A stretch of DNA of 64,000 bases from Aldersonia sp. NBC_00410 (GTDB lineage: Bacteria > Actinomycetota > Actinomycetes > Mycobacteriales > Mycobacteriaceae), in contig NZ_JAPENM010000001.1 of assembly GCF_026342035.1 (NCBI RefSeq), positions 186,001-250,000 of the forward strand, read 5' to 3'. A program made the translations under genes and the position numbers. The notes beneath the pieces were generated by a model. The model was not told the origin of the DNA, made no database searches, and was given only the letters and a program-made list of their open reading frames with translations. Below, piece by piece: positions 1-8,945 of the stretch (its first letter is position 1; every line of letters starts with the position of its first letter).

Positions 1-128
1 CGCGACTATTGCTACTCGCACATACGCGAGTGTGACCGCGGCAGCTCCGGATCGGCCCACCAGGACGTGAAGGTGGGTGGAAGATAAGACGAACGGTACG
101 TGTCGGCGCGCGGCAGTAATCTGGCCGC

Positions 129-404
129 ATGTCAGCAACGCTGGAGGAACTGGAAGCGCGAGTTGCGGCGCTGGAAGCCGAGCGTGCCGATTACCGCGCG
201 GTACTCAGCGCGATCAACGCCCTGGGCGCGAATCAACGCGAGCACTCCGACCGAGTCCACGCGGTCGAGGACGGGCTATCGGGTGTCGAGCAAGCCCTGT
301 CGGAGGTGCAGCGCACCGTCACCGATTCGATCGGGCAGATCCGTTCCATCGACGAGCACCTGGCGGAAGTAAAGGACCTAATCGTGCGCGCGCTCGACCG
401 ATAG
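129..404 (+). CDS. Small coiled-coil protein, 91 aa
   Basis: The product is short and charged, with hydrophobic residues spaced in heptads over most of its length (it begins MSATLEELEARVAALEAE), so it should form one long alpha-helical coiled coil. No signal peptide, membrane segment or enzymatic motif is visible. The ATG has no convincing ribosome binding site. The last 27 bases overlap the convergent gene ending at 378. The 128 bases before it show no other recognisable gene. Function is unknown; it could be a scaffold or oligomerisation protein. Regular heptads and GC-rich third positions support real coding. Confidence 0.6.
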   Translation: MSATLEELEARVAALEAERADYRAVLSAINALGANQREHSDRVHAVEDGLSGVEQALSEVQRTVTDSIGQIRSIDEHLAEVKDLIVRALDR

Positions 405-866
405 ATCGCTCGCGCGCCCGCGCCGGATCCGGCGATCGAGATACAAGGCAGGCAGCGCGATCGCCCAGGTCACCACGACCACCGACGCGGTGGGAATGAT
501 CGCGACCCGGGCGTCGCGACCGGCGACCCGGACCAGGTCGGGATCGGTGCGCGAATACTCGACATCGATGTGCTCGCCACTGGTGAGGTTGGTTGGGTAG
601 AGCACGCCGAGTTCGGGATTGTGCGTGACACCGTCGGGGGTGACGAAGCTGACCGCCGACCGCAGCTTGCCGGCCGACAGCACCTCGGCGGTGGCCGTGC
701 CCATATCGGCGGAGATCTTCTGGTCGTCGCGCCACGCGGCAAGCAGCAGCAGAATCGCGAGCACCGTCACCGAGATCGCGGCCACGAGAATGGTGGTGGC
801 GAGCCGGGAGCGACGACCTGCCTGCGGATCGTCGGTCGTCGGGACGTCCGGCGCGTGGTCGATCAC
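378..866 (-). CDS. Membrane protein next to menD (Rv0556-like, DUF3592-type)
   Basis: The protein has 162 residues with two membrane segments, near residues 22-44 and 122-145, separated by a roughly 75-residue outside loop. That loop resembles DUF3592 proteins ([18 protein letters not shown]). The GTG start overlaps the menD stop codon (GTGA), so the two are translationally coupled. The same gene follows menD in mycobacteria (Rv0556). Its role is unknown. The 3' end overlaps the convergent small ORF by 27 bp. Confidence 0.8.
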   Translation of the reverse strand: MIDHAPDVPTTDDPQAGRRSRLATTILVAAISVTVLAILLLLAAWRDDQKISADMGTATAEVLSAGKLRSAVSFVTPDGVTHNPELGVLYPTNLTSGEHIDVEYSRTDPDLVRVAGRDARVAIIPTASVVVVTWAIALPALYLDRRIRRGRASDLSVERAHD

Positions 867-2488
867 AGCCGGGCGCGGACCGCGGCGTGCAGTTCACGCA
901 GCCCGGACCGCTCGGTGGCGACTTCGAGCACCCGCAAGCCGTCGGTCGACTCGCCGAGTTCGACGGCCAACTCGGCGGGGTCCACGAGGGCGTGCGGCAC
1001 CCGGTAGGCGCGGCACAGCGCGGCCAAATCCATGCCGTGCGGCGTGCCGAACACCCGCTCGAACACGCCCGCGTACTGCGGGTCGCCCTGTTCGAGCAGT
1101 TCGAAGATGCCACCGCCGTCGTCGTTGGCCACCACGATGGTCAGGTCGCGCGGTCGCGGCTCACCGGACCCGATGAGCAGTCCGGCCGCGTCGTGCAGGA
1201 AGGTCAGATCGCCGATCAGCGCGACGGTGCGGCCGTCGTGTTCGAGCGCGGCGCCGACCGCCGTCGACACCGTGCCGTCGATCCCCGCGACACCGCGGTT
1301 GGACAGCACCTTCACGCCCGGCTTCGGATGGCTCACCAGGGCCGCGTCGCGGACCGGGTTGGACGCGCCGAGCAACAGCTGATCGCCCTCGTGCAGGGCG
1401 TCCATCACCACCGCAGCGACATGCAGCCCGGTCGGTTTGGGGTGTGCGGCAAGTTCTTCGCGCACGGCGCGGTCGGCGCTCGCGCTCACTCGCGCGCATC
1501 GCGCCAGCCAGGCATCCCGCGGCGCGCCCGAGGTGAGGGCGCGCGTCCCGGTCGCGAGCACGTTTCCCGAGACATCCGGCCAGCGCGGACCGGTGGTGAG
1601 CGCGTACACCGCGACCGCGGGATCGGCGAGCAGTTTCGAGACCGGGCGGTGCAGGGTCGGGCGGCCGGTGATGATCGCCTGCCGCGGCTCGAGCAACGGC
1701 AGCACCAGCGGATGCAGGGCAGGTCCGTGCAGCGGGGCGGTCGGCTCGGCGACCGTCGGCAACCCGGCGAGTTCGGGCCGGTAGGCAGCGCCGTGACCGG
1801 AGATGACCACGGTGTCGGGCGTCAGGTCGATCTCGACCGGCACATCCAAGGTGGCGTGCTGGGTCGCGGTCCACGGTGCGCCGTCGGGTCGGCCCGCGGG
1901 TGCCCCTGCGCCCGAATGCACGTCGGGGACCAGCGGCTCGCGCAACGGGATGTCGAAATGCACGGGGCCGGCATTGCCCGAGCGGGTGCCGCGCGCCGCG
2001 GCGAGCACTCGACAGACCGCCGAGCGCCACTTGCTGTTCTGTTCGCGACCTATCTCGTCACGGTCGTCCTCGGCGAGCCCGAGGCTGATCGTGGCGCGCA
2101 CCTGACTGCCGAACAGACCGAGTTGCTCGACCGTCTGGTTCGCGCCGGTACCGAGCATCTCGTATGGGCGGTTGGCCGAGAGCACCACCAGCGGGACGCG
2201 CGCGTAGTTCGACTCCAGCACGGCGGGACCGAGATTCGCGACCGCGGTGCCCGAGGTCATCACCACTGGAACTGGGCGCCCACTCGACACCGCGAGGCCG
2301 ACGGCGAGAAATCCCGCCGTCCGCTCGTCGATCCGCATGTGCAGGCGCAGTCGCCCGTCCACATCGGCCTGCTGCAGCGCGAACGCGAGCGGCGCGTTTC
2401 GGGAGCCGGGACAGAGCACCACCTCGCGAACACCGCCGCGAACGAGTTCATCGACGACGACGGTGGCCTGCGCGGTGGACGGATTCAC
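863..2488 (-). CDS. menD: SEPHCHC synthase MenD (menaquinone biosynthesis)
   Basis: This thiamine-diphosphate enzyme joins isochorismate and 2-oxoglutarate in the first committed step of menaquinone synthesis. The 541 residues are normal for the family. The N-terminal domain has [15 protein letters not shown] and the substrate/ThDP region [13 protein letters not shown] with [12 protein letters not shown]. The C-terminal ThDP domain has [16 protein letters not shown] and [12 protein letters not shown]. The start is a GTG. It is divergent from the siderophore-reductase gene, and an IdeR-type box lies 49 bases upstream of its start, so iron control of menD is possible but unproven. Confidence 0.95.
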   Translation of the reverse strand: MNPSTAQATVVVDELVRGGVREVVLCPGSRNAPLAFALQQADVDGRLRLHMRIDERTAGFLAVGLAVSSGRPVPVVMTSGTAVANLGPAVLESNYARVPLVVLSANRPYEMLGTGANQTVEQLGLFGSQVRATISLGLAEDDRDEIGREQNSKWRSAVCRVLAAARGTRSGNAGPVHFDIPLREPLVPDVHSGAGAPAGRPDGAPWTATQHATLDVPVEIDLTPDTVVISGHGAAYRPELAGLPTVAEPTAPLHGPALHPLVLPLLEPRQAIITGRPTLHRPVSKLLADPAVAVYALTTGPRWPDVSGNVLATGTRALTSGAPRDAWLARCARVSASADRAVREELAAHPKPTGLHVAAVVMDALHEGDQLLLGASNPVRDAALVSHPKPGVKVLSNRGVAGIDGTVSTAVGAALEHDGRTVALIGDLTFLHDAAGLLIGSGEPRPRDLTIVVANDDGGGIFELLEQGDPQYAGVFERVFGTPHGMDLAALCRAYRVPHALVDPAELAVELGESTDGLRVLEVATERSGLRELHAAVRARL

Positions 2489-2536
2489 CTCACCAGATTG
2501 TCAGAACCCACGGAAAATGCATTCAGCGCTTCCAAA

Positions 2537-2555
2537 TTAGGGTTCGCTAACCTAA
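2537..2555. promoter_or_regulatory. IdeR/DtxR iron box
   Basis: TTAGGGTTCGCTAACCTAA matches 16 of 19 positions of the DtxR/IdeR consensus TTAGGTTAGSCTAACCTAA. It lies between the divergent menD start (2488) and the siderophore-interacting protein start (2574 or 2589). By family knowledge, Fe2+-loaded IdeR binding here would repress the reductase gene when iron is plentiful. Confidence 0.8.
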
Positions 2556-2573
2556 GCTCGGCTGCACATCCGT

Positions 2574-3413
2574 ATGAGCGAGGAACCCATGGCCAAACGC
2601 ACCAAATACGTCAAGCCCGAAGAGCCCACGCTGCTGCGCGCGCAGGTTTTGGCGAGCAAGCAGATCAGCCCGAACTTCGTCCGCGTCACCGTGGGCGGCG
2701 ACGAGCTGAACAGCTTCACGCCGATGGGGTTCGATCAATGGTTCCGGCTGTTCATCAAGCGCGACGGCCAGACCGAGCTGAAGCTGCCGACGCAGACCAG
2801 CATGCTCTGGTACGCGCAGTACCTGATGATGGGCAAGGACAAGCCGACCGTGCGCAACTACACCGTGCGCGACTTCCGCCCGGCCGGCGCCGGCCTGTTC
2901 GGCGACGGACCGGAGATCGATATCGACTTCGTCTCACACGGCGACGCGAGCCCGGCCTCCGCATGGGCGAACTCGTCCGATCCCGGGGAAGAGCTCGCGA
3001 TGCTCGACGAGGGTCTGATCTACAACCCCGACCCGGAAGCGGACTGGCAGTTGCTCGTCGGTGACGAGAGCGCGCTCCCCGCGATCCTCGGCATTCTCCG
3101 ATCCGCCGAGCGCGATCTGCGCGGCGAGGCGTTCATCGAGATTCCGCACGCGGACGACACCCAGGACGTCGACGCGCCCGCCGGCGTGAACGTGCACTGG
3201 CTGGTGCGCAGCGATCCGCACGATCGCACCGGCGACCTGGCGCTGGCGACCCTGAAGGCGGCCACGCTCCCCGAGGGACGCGGGTTCGCGTTCGTCGCCG
3301 GCGAGCGCGACCTCGCCACCGGCGTCCGCCGTCACCTGGTCACCGACCGCGGCTTCGCCAAGGAGGACGTCTCGTTCACCGGCTTCTGGCGCAGGGGCAA
3401 GGCGCAGGGCTGA
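2574..3413 (+). CDS. Siderophore-interacting FAD ferric reductase (SIP/ViuB family)
   Basis: The protein has 279 residues and the two-domain flavodoxin-reductase-like layout of siderophore-interacting proteins. The FAD-binding motif RNYTVRDFRP is near residue 96, and LLVGDESALPAILGIL starts the NAD(P)H-type domain. The family reduces ferric siderophores in the cytoplasm to release iron. The iron box just upstream supports that role. Two starts are possible: ATG 2574, or ATG 2589, which has GAGGA four to five bases upstream and gives 274 residues. It ends before a strong hairpin. Confidence 0.88.
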   Translation: MSEEPMAKRTKYVKPEEPTLLRAQVLASKQISPNFVRVTVGGDELNSFTPMGFDQWFRLFIKRDGQTELKLPTQTSMLWYAQYLMMGKDKPTVRNYTVRDFRPAGAGLFGDGPEIDIDFVSHGDASPASAWANSSDPGEELAMLDEGLIYNPDPEADWQLLVGDESALPAILGILRSAERDLRGEAFIEIPHADDTQDVDAPAGVNVHWLVRSDPHDRTGDLALATLKAATLPEGRGFAFVAGERDLATGVRRHLVTDRGFAKEDVSFTGFWRRGKAQG

Positions 3414-3432
3414 GATCGATCGATGAACGTTC

Positions 3433-3488
3433 GTGCGCGCGGCCAGTGCATCCCCCGACCGAGGTCGCCATGCACAGACCGCGCGCAC
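3433..3488. terminator. Large hairpin between convergent genes
   Basis: Arms 3433-3451 and 3470-3488 pair at 17 of 19 positions around an 18-base loop, in the gap between two convergent genes. It lacks a strong T tract, as is usual in actinobacteria. It probably stops transcription from both sides. Confidence 0.65.
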
Positions 3489-3497
3489 GCTTCGTTT

Positions 3498-3947
3498 CTA
3501 GCCCGCGTGTCGCTCGATCACGTGTCCGACGCGCGGTAACGCGTCGATGACGTGTCGCTTCGCGGCAGGACGCATGGTCGCGTACACCCGCTTGACGGCC
3601 TGCATCGTGCTGGCGGCTACGCGACCGTCGGTCACCTCGAGCAGTTCCTCGGCGACGTCGTCGGCGCGCTCTACCAGGAACTCGCCGAAGGTTCCGGTAC
3701 CTGAGACCCGATAGTCGTACCAGTGCCGCTCGAGCCGGCCGACGAGCTCCGGCAGCAACGCGACGAGTGCATCGGACACCAGGTCCGGGTTCATGCGGTT
3801 TACCGCGCCGTAGCCGGCCTTCACCGCGAGCCCGGCTGCGCCGCGCTTGCCGGCAACTTCGGCGTCGATGACGGCAACCGCATCTTTGACGAACGCCGGG
3901 TGACGCGTGACTAGCAGCGCGTCATAGAGCGTAGTGACTGCGACCAC
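3498..3947 (-). CDS. Conserved actinobacterial protein of unknown function, 149 aa
   Basis: The product is soluble, mostly helical and 149 residues long, with no signal peptide, membrane segment or known catalytic motif (it starts MVAVTTLYDALLVTRHPAFV). It resembles uncharacterised actinobacterial proteins of this length. The ATG is preceded by a GGAG-type ribosome binding site. About 35 bases upstream lies TTAGCTAACCTA, which keeps the right half of an IdeR box but not the left. No function can be assigned. Confidence 0.75.
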   Translation of the reverse strand: MVAVTTLYDALLVTRHPAFVKDAVAVIDAEVAGKRGAAGLAVKAGYGAVNRMNPDLVSDALVALLPELVGRLERHWYDYRVSGTGTFGEFLVERADDVAEELLEVTDGRVAASTMQAVKRVYATMRPAAKRHVIDALPRVGHVIERHAG

Positions 3948-3996
3948 CGGACTCTCCTCCGAATACCTGTCAGTCGGTTTTTAGCTAACCTACTGT

Positions 3997-4980
3997 TCAA
4001 CCATAGTTTACTAGGAAGTAACAATCACTGACGCGTTGCGTCCACCACACCCTACGGTCTCGTGGTGCCGCCAGGCGAGTTAGCAGGTCCGGGTCCGGTT
4101 CGACCGAATCCACCGGCACCACACCGGCATTCATTCCCCCTACCGGCACGACATCGGTCTCGAAGAAGCCGCCGGTGCCGAGCCCGCAGGCCAGGCTCAG
4201 GTTGGGCAACGCTGCCGCCGCCGCCACGCCCGCCGCCATACCCACCGCCGAATCCAGCGCGCTCGACACCACCAGATCGGCGCCGAGCTCACGCAGCTGC
4301 CCGGCCAGCGCCACCGTCGCGCGCATTCCGCCGAGCGGCGCCACTTTCACCACAGCGACGTCCAGGCCGCCTGCCCTGGCGACCCGCAGCGGGTCGGTTG
4401 CTCGCCGGATGCTCTCGTCGGCCGCGATCGGGACCTCCGGGACCCGGCGGCGCAGCTCGACCAGTTCGTCGACCGTCGCGCACGGTTGCTCGGCGTACTG
4501 CAACGGACCCGACACGGTCAGCGCGCGCAGCGCCCGCACGGCCTGTTCGACGGTCCACCCGCCGTTCGCGTCGACCCGAACATTCGGGAGCAGGGCGCGC
4601 ACCGCCTCGACCCGTGCGACATCGTCGGCCAATGTCTGCCCCGGCTCGGCAACCTTCACCTTCGCGGTGTCCGCGCCGGGGAAGCGGTCCAGGATCTCGG
4701 GCACTCGCTCCGCGCCGACGGCGGGGACGGTCGCGTTCACCGGGACGGCGTCGCGCAGCGGGGTCGGCGGGCCGAGCCACGCGGACTCGATGGCCGATCG
4801 CAGCCAGTTCGCGGACTCGGCCGTGTCATACTCCAGAAACGGCGAGAACTCCCCCCACCCGGCGGGCCCGCGCAGCAGCGCGACTTCCCTGGTGGTGATC
4901 CCCCGGAACCGCACGCGCATCGGCAGGCGCAGGACATGGAGATCGGCGAGTACCTCGGACAGTGGCGGCAGGTCGAGCAC
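3997..4980 (-). CDS. menC: o-Succinylbenzoate synthase MenC
   Basis: This enolase-superfamily dehydratase makes o-succinylbenzoate from SHCHC in menaquinone synthesis. The catalytic set is visible: the KVKVAEPG lysines, VDANGGW (Asp), QYAEQP (Glu), IAADES (Asp) and the C-terminal lysine in VAVVKVAPLGG. The GTG at 4980 is preferred. It gives 327 residues starting VLDLPPLSEVL, like mycobacterial MenC, and has a purine-rich stretch upstream. An in-frame ATG at 5022 would add 14 residues of poor resemblance. The gene is separated from menD by two unrelated genes. Confidence 0.92.
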   Translation of the reverse strand: MLDLPPLSEVLADLHVLRLPMRVRFRGITTREVALLRGPAGWGEFSPFLEYDTAESANWLRSAIESAWLGPPTPLRDAVPVNATVPAVGAERVPEILDRFPGADTAKVKVAEPGQTLADDVARVEAVRALLPNVRVDANGGWTVEQAVRALRALTVSGPLQYAEQPCATVDELVELRRRVPEVPIAADESIRRATDPLRVARAGGLDVAVVKVAPLGGMRATVALAGQLRELGADLVVSSALDSAVGMAAGVAAAAALPNLSLACGLGTGGFFETDVVPVGGMNAGVVPVDSVEPDPDLLTRLAAPRDRRVWWTQRVSDCYFLVNYG

Positions 4981-5047
4981 GGGTCCATTCTGTCCCTGCG
5001 CGGGGGCGCATCGTTTACGCATCGGACGTACGGGTTAACTCAGACGC

Positions 5048-5647
5048 ATGAGACACACCTTTCGTGCCGCGGCAGTTGCCCTGGCCGGCCTGGCCGCGAT
5101 CGGTTTCGGAACGGCGACGGCGACCGCCCAGCCGGCCGCACCCGGACCCCTCCAACCGATCTCCAGCCTCGACCTCGACCGTTACCTCGGCCGCTGGCAT
5201 CAGCTCGCCGCCATCCCGCAACCGTTCAGCGTGATCTGCGCACGGGACACGACGGCGCAATACGGCCTCACGCCGGAGGGAAACGTCTCGGTGCGCAATG
5301 ACTGCACCACCTGGGCCAACACCCCGAACTCGATCACCGGCACCGCGCAGGTCGTCGACCCGGTGACCAAGGCGCAGCTGCGCGTGACGTTCCCGCAGAA
5401 CGGATCCGCAGACCCCACCGACGTGTTCCCCAACTACATCGTCACCGCGATCGCGCCCGACTACAGCTGGGCGCTGGTCGGCGATCCATTCCGGACCTCG
5501 GGATTCCTGCTGTCGCGCACCCCGGCGCTGACCGACGCGCAATGGCGCGCGGCGCGCACCGCGATCGCCGACGCGGGCTACAACGGGTGCGTCTTTTTGA
5601 CTTCGCCGACCACCGGCGGGCGCTCGGACGTCAGCCCGCTCTGCTGA
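5048..5647 (+). CDS. Secreted lipocalin (Blc/apolipoprotein D-like)
   Basis: The 199-residue product begins with a signal peptide (basic MRHTFR, a hydrophobic stretch and a likely cut after TATAQ). The lipocalin signature DLDRYLGRWHQLAAIP follows near residue 42 and the second conserved region YSWALVGDP near residue 139. NDC and the terminal PLC may provide a disulfide. Lipocalins bind small hydrophobic ligands such as lipids; the ligand here is unknown. It is divergent from menC and ends in a strong hairpin. Confidence 0.88.
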   Translation: MRHTFRAAAVALAGLAAIGFGTATATAQPAAPGPLQPISSLDLDRYLGRWHQLAAIPQPFSVICARDTTAQYGLTPEGNVSVRNDCTTWANTPNSITGTAQVVDPVTKAQLRVTFPQNGSADPTDVFPNYIVTAIAPDYSWALVGDPFRTSGFLLSRTPALTDAQWRAARTAIADAGYNGCVFLTSPTTGGRSDVSPLC

Positions 5648-5696
5648 GCGCCGACTCCGCGCATCAGGTCATGAATGGAAGATTTGGTGCGTTCAG

Positions 5697-5722
5697 CGGA
5701 GTGAACGCTTCCGTTCACTCCG
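5697..5722. terminator. Perfect 11-bp hairpin terminator
   Basis: CGGAGTGAACG and CGTTCACTCCG form a perfect 11-bp stem with the loop CTTC, between the convergent lipocalin and thioesterase genes. There is no T tract on the + strand. It is probably bidirectional. Confidence 0.7.
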
Positions 5723-5747
5723 GAAAAATGGGGGTGTGCCGTGGGGG

Positions 5748-6404
5748 TCAGGGCTGGTGCGGCAGCAGTTGCACCATCAGCGCCTCACAGTCGGCGAGCA
5801 GCTTGCCGGAGGTGTCGGTGAGCTTCGCGCTGACGAATGTCTTGCGACCCTCGACGCGATCGGCCTGCCCCTCGACCACCAGTTCGGTGTAGAGCGGGGT
5901 GACCGCGCGGTAGTTGATGTGCAGGTATGCGGTGCGGCTGATCGGCCGGCCCGCCGCGTGCACGATCACGCCGAACAGGTCGTCGAACAGCAGCGGCAGC
6001 ACGCCACCGTGCACGGCCGCGTTGCCGCCGAGGTGGTAGCGGGTGAACATGCCCGTGCTGCGCACGCCCTCGGGCCCGAGCTTCTCCCACGTCCAGGGCA
6101 GCATCAGCAGGCTGCCACGGCCGGGCAGCCTGGGCAGCCGGCCAGCCGGGCCGACACCCTCGGGGGCCTCGTAGGGATCGAGCAACTCCGCGAGTTCGTG
6201 CGCCAGCGAATACGCTTTTTCGATCACATCGGCGGGAGCGTCGATCGATACGGCGAGATCCTGAACCCGGCGCATCTCGGCCACGAAGTTGCCGAAGGCC
6301 TCCGGCGCATCGTCAGCGGCGGTGTACTTCGGGAAGCCACCGTGATGCTCGTAGGTGTCGTCCTTCGGCGCAAACGGCGCGCGCTGCGGCGCGTTATCGG
6401 TCAT
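5748..6404 (-). CDS. PaaI-type hotdog thioesterase
   Basis: The protein has 218 residues. The hotdog fold occupies the second half, with the motif HLGGNAAVHGGVLPLLFDD near residues 124-142, which holds the HGG(V/A) stretch of PaaI-like acyl-CoA thioesterases. The first 80 residues are a less conserved helical extension common in actinobacterial members. It should cleave a cytosolic acyl-CoA; the substrate is unknown. It stands alone, convergent with the lipocalin gene. Confidence 0.85.
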   Translation of the reverse strand: MTDNAPQRAPFAPKDDTYEHHGGFPKYTAADDAPEAFGNFVAEMRRVQDLAVSIDAPADVIEKAYSLAHELAELLDPYEAPEGVGPAGRLPRLPGRGSLLMLPWTWEKLGPEGVRSTGMFTRYHLGGNAAVHGGVLPLLFDDLFGVIVHAAGRPISRTAYLHINYRAVTPLYTELVVEGQADRVEGRKTFVSAKLTDTSGKLLADCEALMVQLLPHQP

Positions 6405-6451
6405 AGAAGCAGGTTAACGATGCTTTCCGGAGTTTCGACGAGCGGCCCGTG

Positions 6452-7876
6452 TTACTTGCCTCGCACTGCGGCGACGGCCGCTGCTCCCCGGGCCTGCTCG
6501 CGCGCGAAGAGCAAGCCGTAGGTGAAGCCGTTCGCGGAGCCCGAGGTACCGGTCCGCGCACCGAGCCGCCACAGCGTCTCGGCCGCCACCGCGGCGTCCT
6601 GATGATCGCCGAGTTCGGTCTGAATCTTCTTGTAGTGCTTGACTTGCCGCTTCGATTTCGCTTTACCCAGCACCGGCCGGCCCAGTTCGGCCGCGTATCG
6701 GGCGCGCTTGGCCGCCTTTCGCGCGCGGTGCAGCGGCTCGTCCTCACGCGCGCGAATGCCCTGCTTCAACCGCTTGTCCGCCTTGTGCTCCGCGGCCGCG
6801 ATCGCGTCGCGCAGCTTGCCGTCCTCGGCGTCGGCGACCACCGGCGGCCGTGCAGCCCACTCGGTCAGCAGCGCGAGCAGCGCGCGGTACCGCTCGCCGG
6901 CCATCACTTCGGTGACCACCGTGCGGGCGCGCAACTCTTCGCCGAGCAGCGTCTGCTCGATGTCCGCCGCAACCGACCCGAGCACGTGCTCCGGCGGCAA
7001 CGTGGCCAGCGCCCCGGTGAAGTACTCGCGCTGCACCTGCCGGTCGCGCACCTCGCCCAACGTGCCGGCGAACCACTTCAGCTCCTCGTCGACCTCGGGC
7101 GCGGCGGAGGTGAAGTCGCCGAACACACGCAACGTGCTGCGCAGCCGCCGGATCGCCACGCGGGTGGCGTGAATCGGGTCGACGCCGCGCCGCAAACCGA
7201 CGTCACCGCGCAGGATCTCCTCGACCTGTTCGGTGACGTACGCGGCGACGGCGGACGTGGCCCGCGTGCCCTCGATCGCCGGGCGCGCGGGCGCGCCGAG
7301 GACGCGGGCAAGTTTGGACGACGAAGCCGCCGTCGACGCACCGGCGGCGAGCATCTGCTTGCGCGCAGCGCGCAACACGCTCGGCGGGGCGGCGACCACT
7401 TCCACCTCGACCTCACGCCATTGCATCGGCTCCGCGTCGGCGCGCAGATCCTCCGCCTCGACCCGATCGTCGGCGACCTCGACGAGCGCCTCGCCCTCGG
7501 CGTCGACAATCCGATCGATCGATCTGCGGGTGACCATGTGCGCGACCACGTCGAGTGGCTTACCGAGCCGGACGCCCTCGATGACGTCGAGTAGCCGCTG
7601 CGGAATCTGGCCGCGATCGCCGAGCGGTTCCTGCAATTCGACGCGCGCTTTGCCTTCGGGCACCTTCAACTGCCAGCCCTCGTCGCTGCCGCCGATCCGG
7701 CGGCGCAACAGCAATCCGCGGGCGAGCAGCGACCCGTCCGCGGTGTCGAAGTAGGTGTTCTCCAGCCGAACCTCGACGTGCTTGCGGCGTGCCCCGTCGA
7801 CGGCCGTCACCAGATCGGGCAGGACGAAGTCCTCGGCGACGTCGTACTTGTCCTCGCGCTCGAGATATTCGGTCAT
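6452..7876 (-). CDS. CYTH and CHAD domain protein
   Basis: The 474 residues carry an N-terminal CYTH domain (triphosphate tunnel metalloenzyme) with the EREDK form of the ExExK metal motif at residues 6-10, and a C-terminal CHAD domain from about residue 215 rich in conserved His/Arg/Lys (DPIHATRVAIRRLRSTLR). CYTH enzymes act on triphosphorylated substrates, and CHAD domains bind inorganic polyphosphate. The pairing suggests polyphosphate-related metabolism. PitA and Ppx genes lie elsewhere in the window but not beside it. Confidence 0.9.
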   Translation of the reverse strand: MTEYLEREDKYDVAEDFVLPDLVTAVDGARRKHVEVRLENTYFDTADGSLLARGLLLRRRIGGSDEGWQLKVPEGKARVELQEPLGDRGQIPQRLLDVIEGVRLGKPLDVVAHMVTRRSIDRIVDAEGEALVEVADDRVEAEDLRADAEPMQWREVEVEVVAAPPSVLRAARKQMLAAGASTAASSSKLARVLGAPARPAIEGTRATSAVAAYVTEQVEEILRGDVGLRRGVDPIHATRVAIRRLRSTLRVFGDFTSAAPEVDEELKWFAGTLGEVRDRQVQREYFTGALATLPPEHVLGSVAADIEQTLLGEELRARTVVTEVMAGERYRALLALLTEWAARPPVVADAEDGKLRDAIAAAEHKADKRLKQGIRAREDEPLHRARKAAKRARYAAELGRPVLGKAKSKRQVKHYKKIQTELGDHQDAAVAAETLWRLGARTGTSGSANGFTYGLLFAREQARGAAAVAAVRGK

Positions 7877-7930
7877 ACCGACAGCATTCCCTACCGTCGC
7901 GGCTCGACAACCTGTGAGACGGCCAACACG

Positions 7931-8164
7931 TCAGGCGACGAGCCAGAGCCTGCGCCGCACAACACGTTTCATATCGTCGATCACGCCCATCGGGACACCG
8001 CGCGGCGGCGTGCAGCCCAACGCCACGTCGAGTTCCCGGAAGAAGTCCGCCTCCCCGACGCCGAATTCCGTACGGATATCGGCTGCCGGGCCGCCGCCAA
8101 GGCTGTACCAGCGCAGCTCGAACTCGACCATTCGTTCGTGGTCATCGGGACCGATGGCGGCCAT
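7931..8164 (-). CDS. DUF3263 family small protein, 77 aa
   Basis: The product begins MAAIGPDDHERMVEFELRWY and matches the short DUF3263 actinobacterial family, which looks like a sigma-factor or HTH fragment with a conserved aromatic and acidic N terminus. The ATG at 8164 follows a good GGAAGGGA ribosome binding site. A longer in-frame ORF to 8422 is rejected because it overlaps the divergent HD gene and has no ribosome binding site. Function is unknown; DNA or RNA binding is possible. Confidence 0.8.
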   Translation of the reverse strand: MAAIGPDDHERMVEFELRWYSLGGGPAADIRTEFGVGEADFFRELDVALGCTPPRGVPMGVIDDMKRVVRRRLWLVA

Positions 8165-8354
8165 GGGCGTTCCCTTCCGTCGCACAAGTGCGCGCACACC
8201 ATAGCGCCGCCAACGGGTAAGAGAGAAGAATTGGACAGGCAACGATCCGATCACTGCGCTACGGTCGCGACCATCACCGGATTGCACGGGACCGAATCGG
8301 ACCGCACGGCCCGCCTCCAACGGCGTGGGCGAGACCGAATTCGCAGGAGGTGCG

Positions 8355-8936
8355 ATGCAGGAAGCACCACTTGATTCGCGGCCGCTCGCACTGGCCGCAC
8401 AAGACCTCGCGCGACGCCTCACGACCGACGAGCCACGCCTGTTCGATCACCTACGCGGTGTTGCCGCCCGCGCCGAATCCTTCGCCCCGACCGTCCCCGC
8501 CGATGACCGCGACGCGCTCATTGCGGCCGCCTGGTTACACGACATCGGCAAGGTGCCCGCGCTCCACGACACTGGCCTTCATGGGGTCGACGGAGCGCGC
8601 TTCCTGCGTCGCTCGGGTTGGCCGGCACGGGTGTACAACCTCGTCGCCTATCACTCGGGCAGCCGCTTCATCGCCCCCCTTCGTGGGCTCGCCACCGAGC
8701 TACGCGAGTTCACCGACACCGACGACGAGGCCACCGATGCGCTCACGCTGGCCGACCAGACCACCAGCCAGGACGGCGCCGAACTCGACCTCGACGAGCG
8801 CATCGCCGACATGCTCGCCCGGCATGCCCCGGACTCACCGACCGTGCTCGCCCACCCGCTCCGCGAGGGCTACCTGCGCGCGGTGGCCAACCGAGTGAGC
8901 GGGCGCATTGCCGGACTGAAAGCGACCGGGTCGTAA
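8355..8936 (+). CDS. HD-domain phosphohydrolase-like protein
   Basis: The 193-residue protein has the HD motif AAAWLHDIGKVPALH near residues 54-68 and a downstream AYHSGSRF histidine, typical of metal-dependent HD hydrolases. Substrate classes include nucleotides and cyclic dinucleotides; this one is not predictable. The ATG at 8355 is chosen because AGGAGG lies four bases upstream; an in-frame ATG at 8325 lacks this. It precedes menB by 9 bp, so the two may be co-transcribed. Confidence 0.85.
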   Translation: MQEAPLDSRPLALAAQDLARRLTTDEPRLFDHLRGVAARAESFAPTVPADDRDALIAAAWLHDIGKVPALHDTGLHGVDGARFLRRSGWPARVYNLVAYHSGSRFIAPLRGLATELREFTDTDDEATDALTLADQTTSQDGAELDLDERIADMLARHAPDSPTVLAHPLREGYLRAVANRVSGRIAGLKATGS

Positions 8937-8945
8937 TCTCGGGGC

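Noticed and set aside
887-3064. 725-codon open frame on the + strand across menD
   Set aside because: It is an antisense shadow of menD in GC-rich sequence; the protein has no family features and runs into the siderophore-reductase gene.
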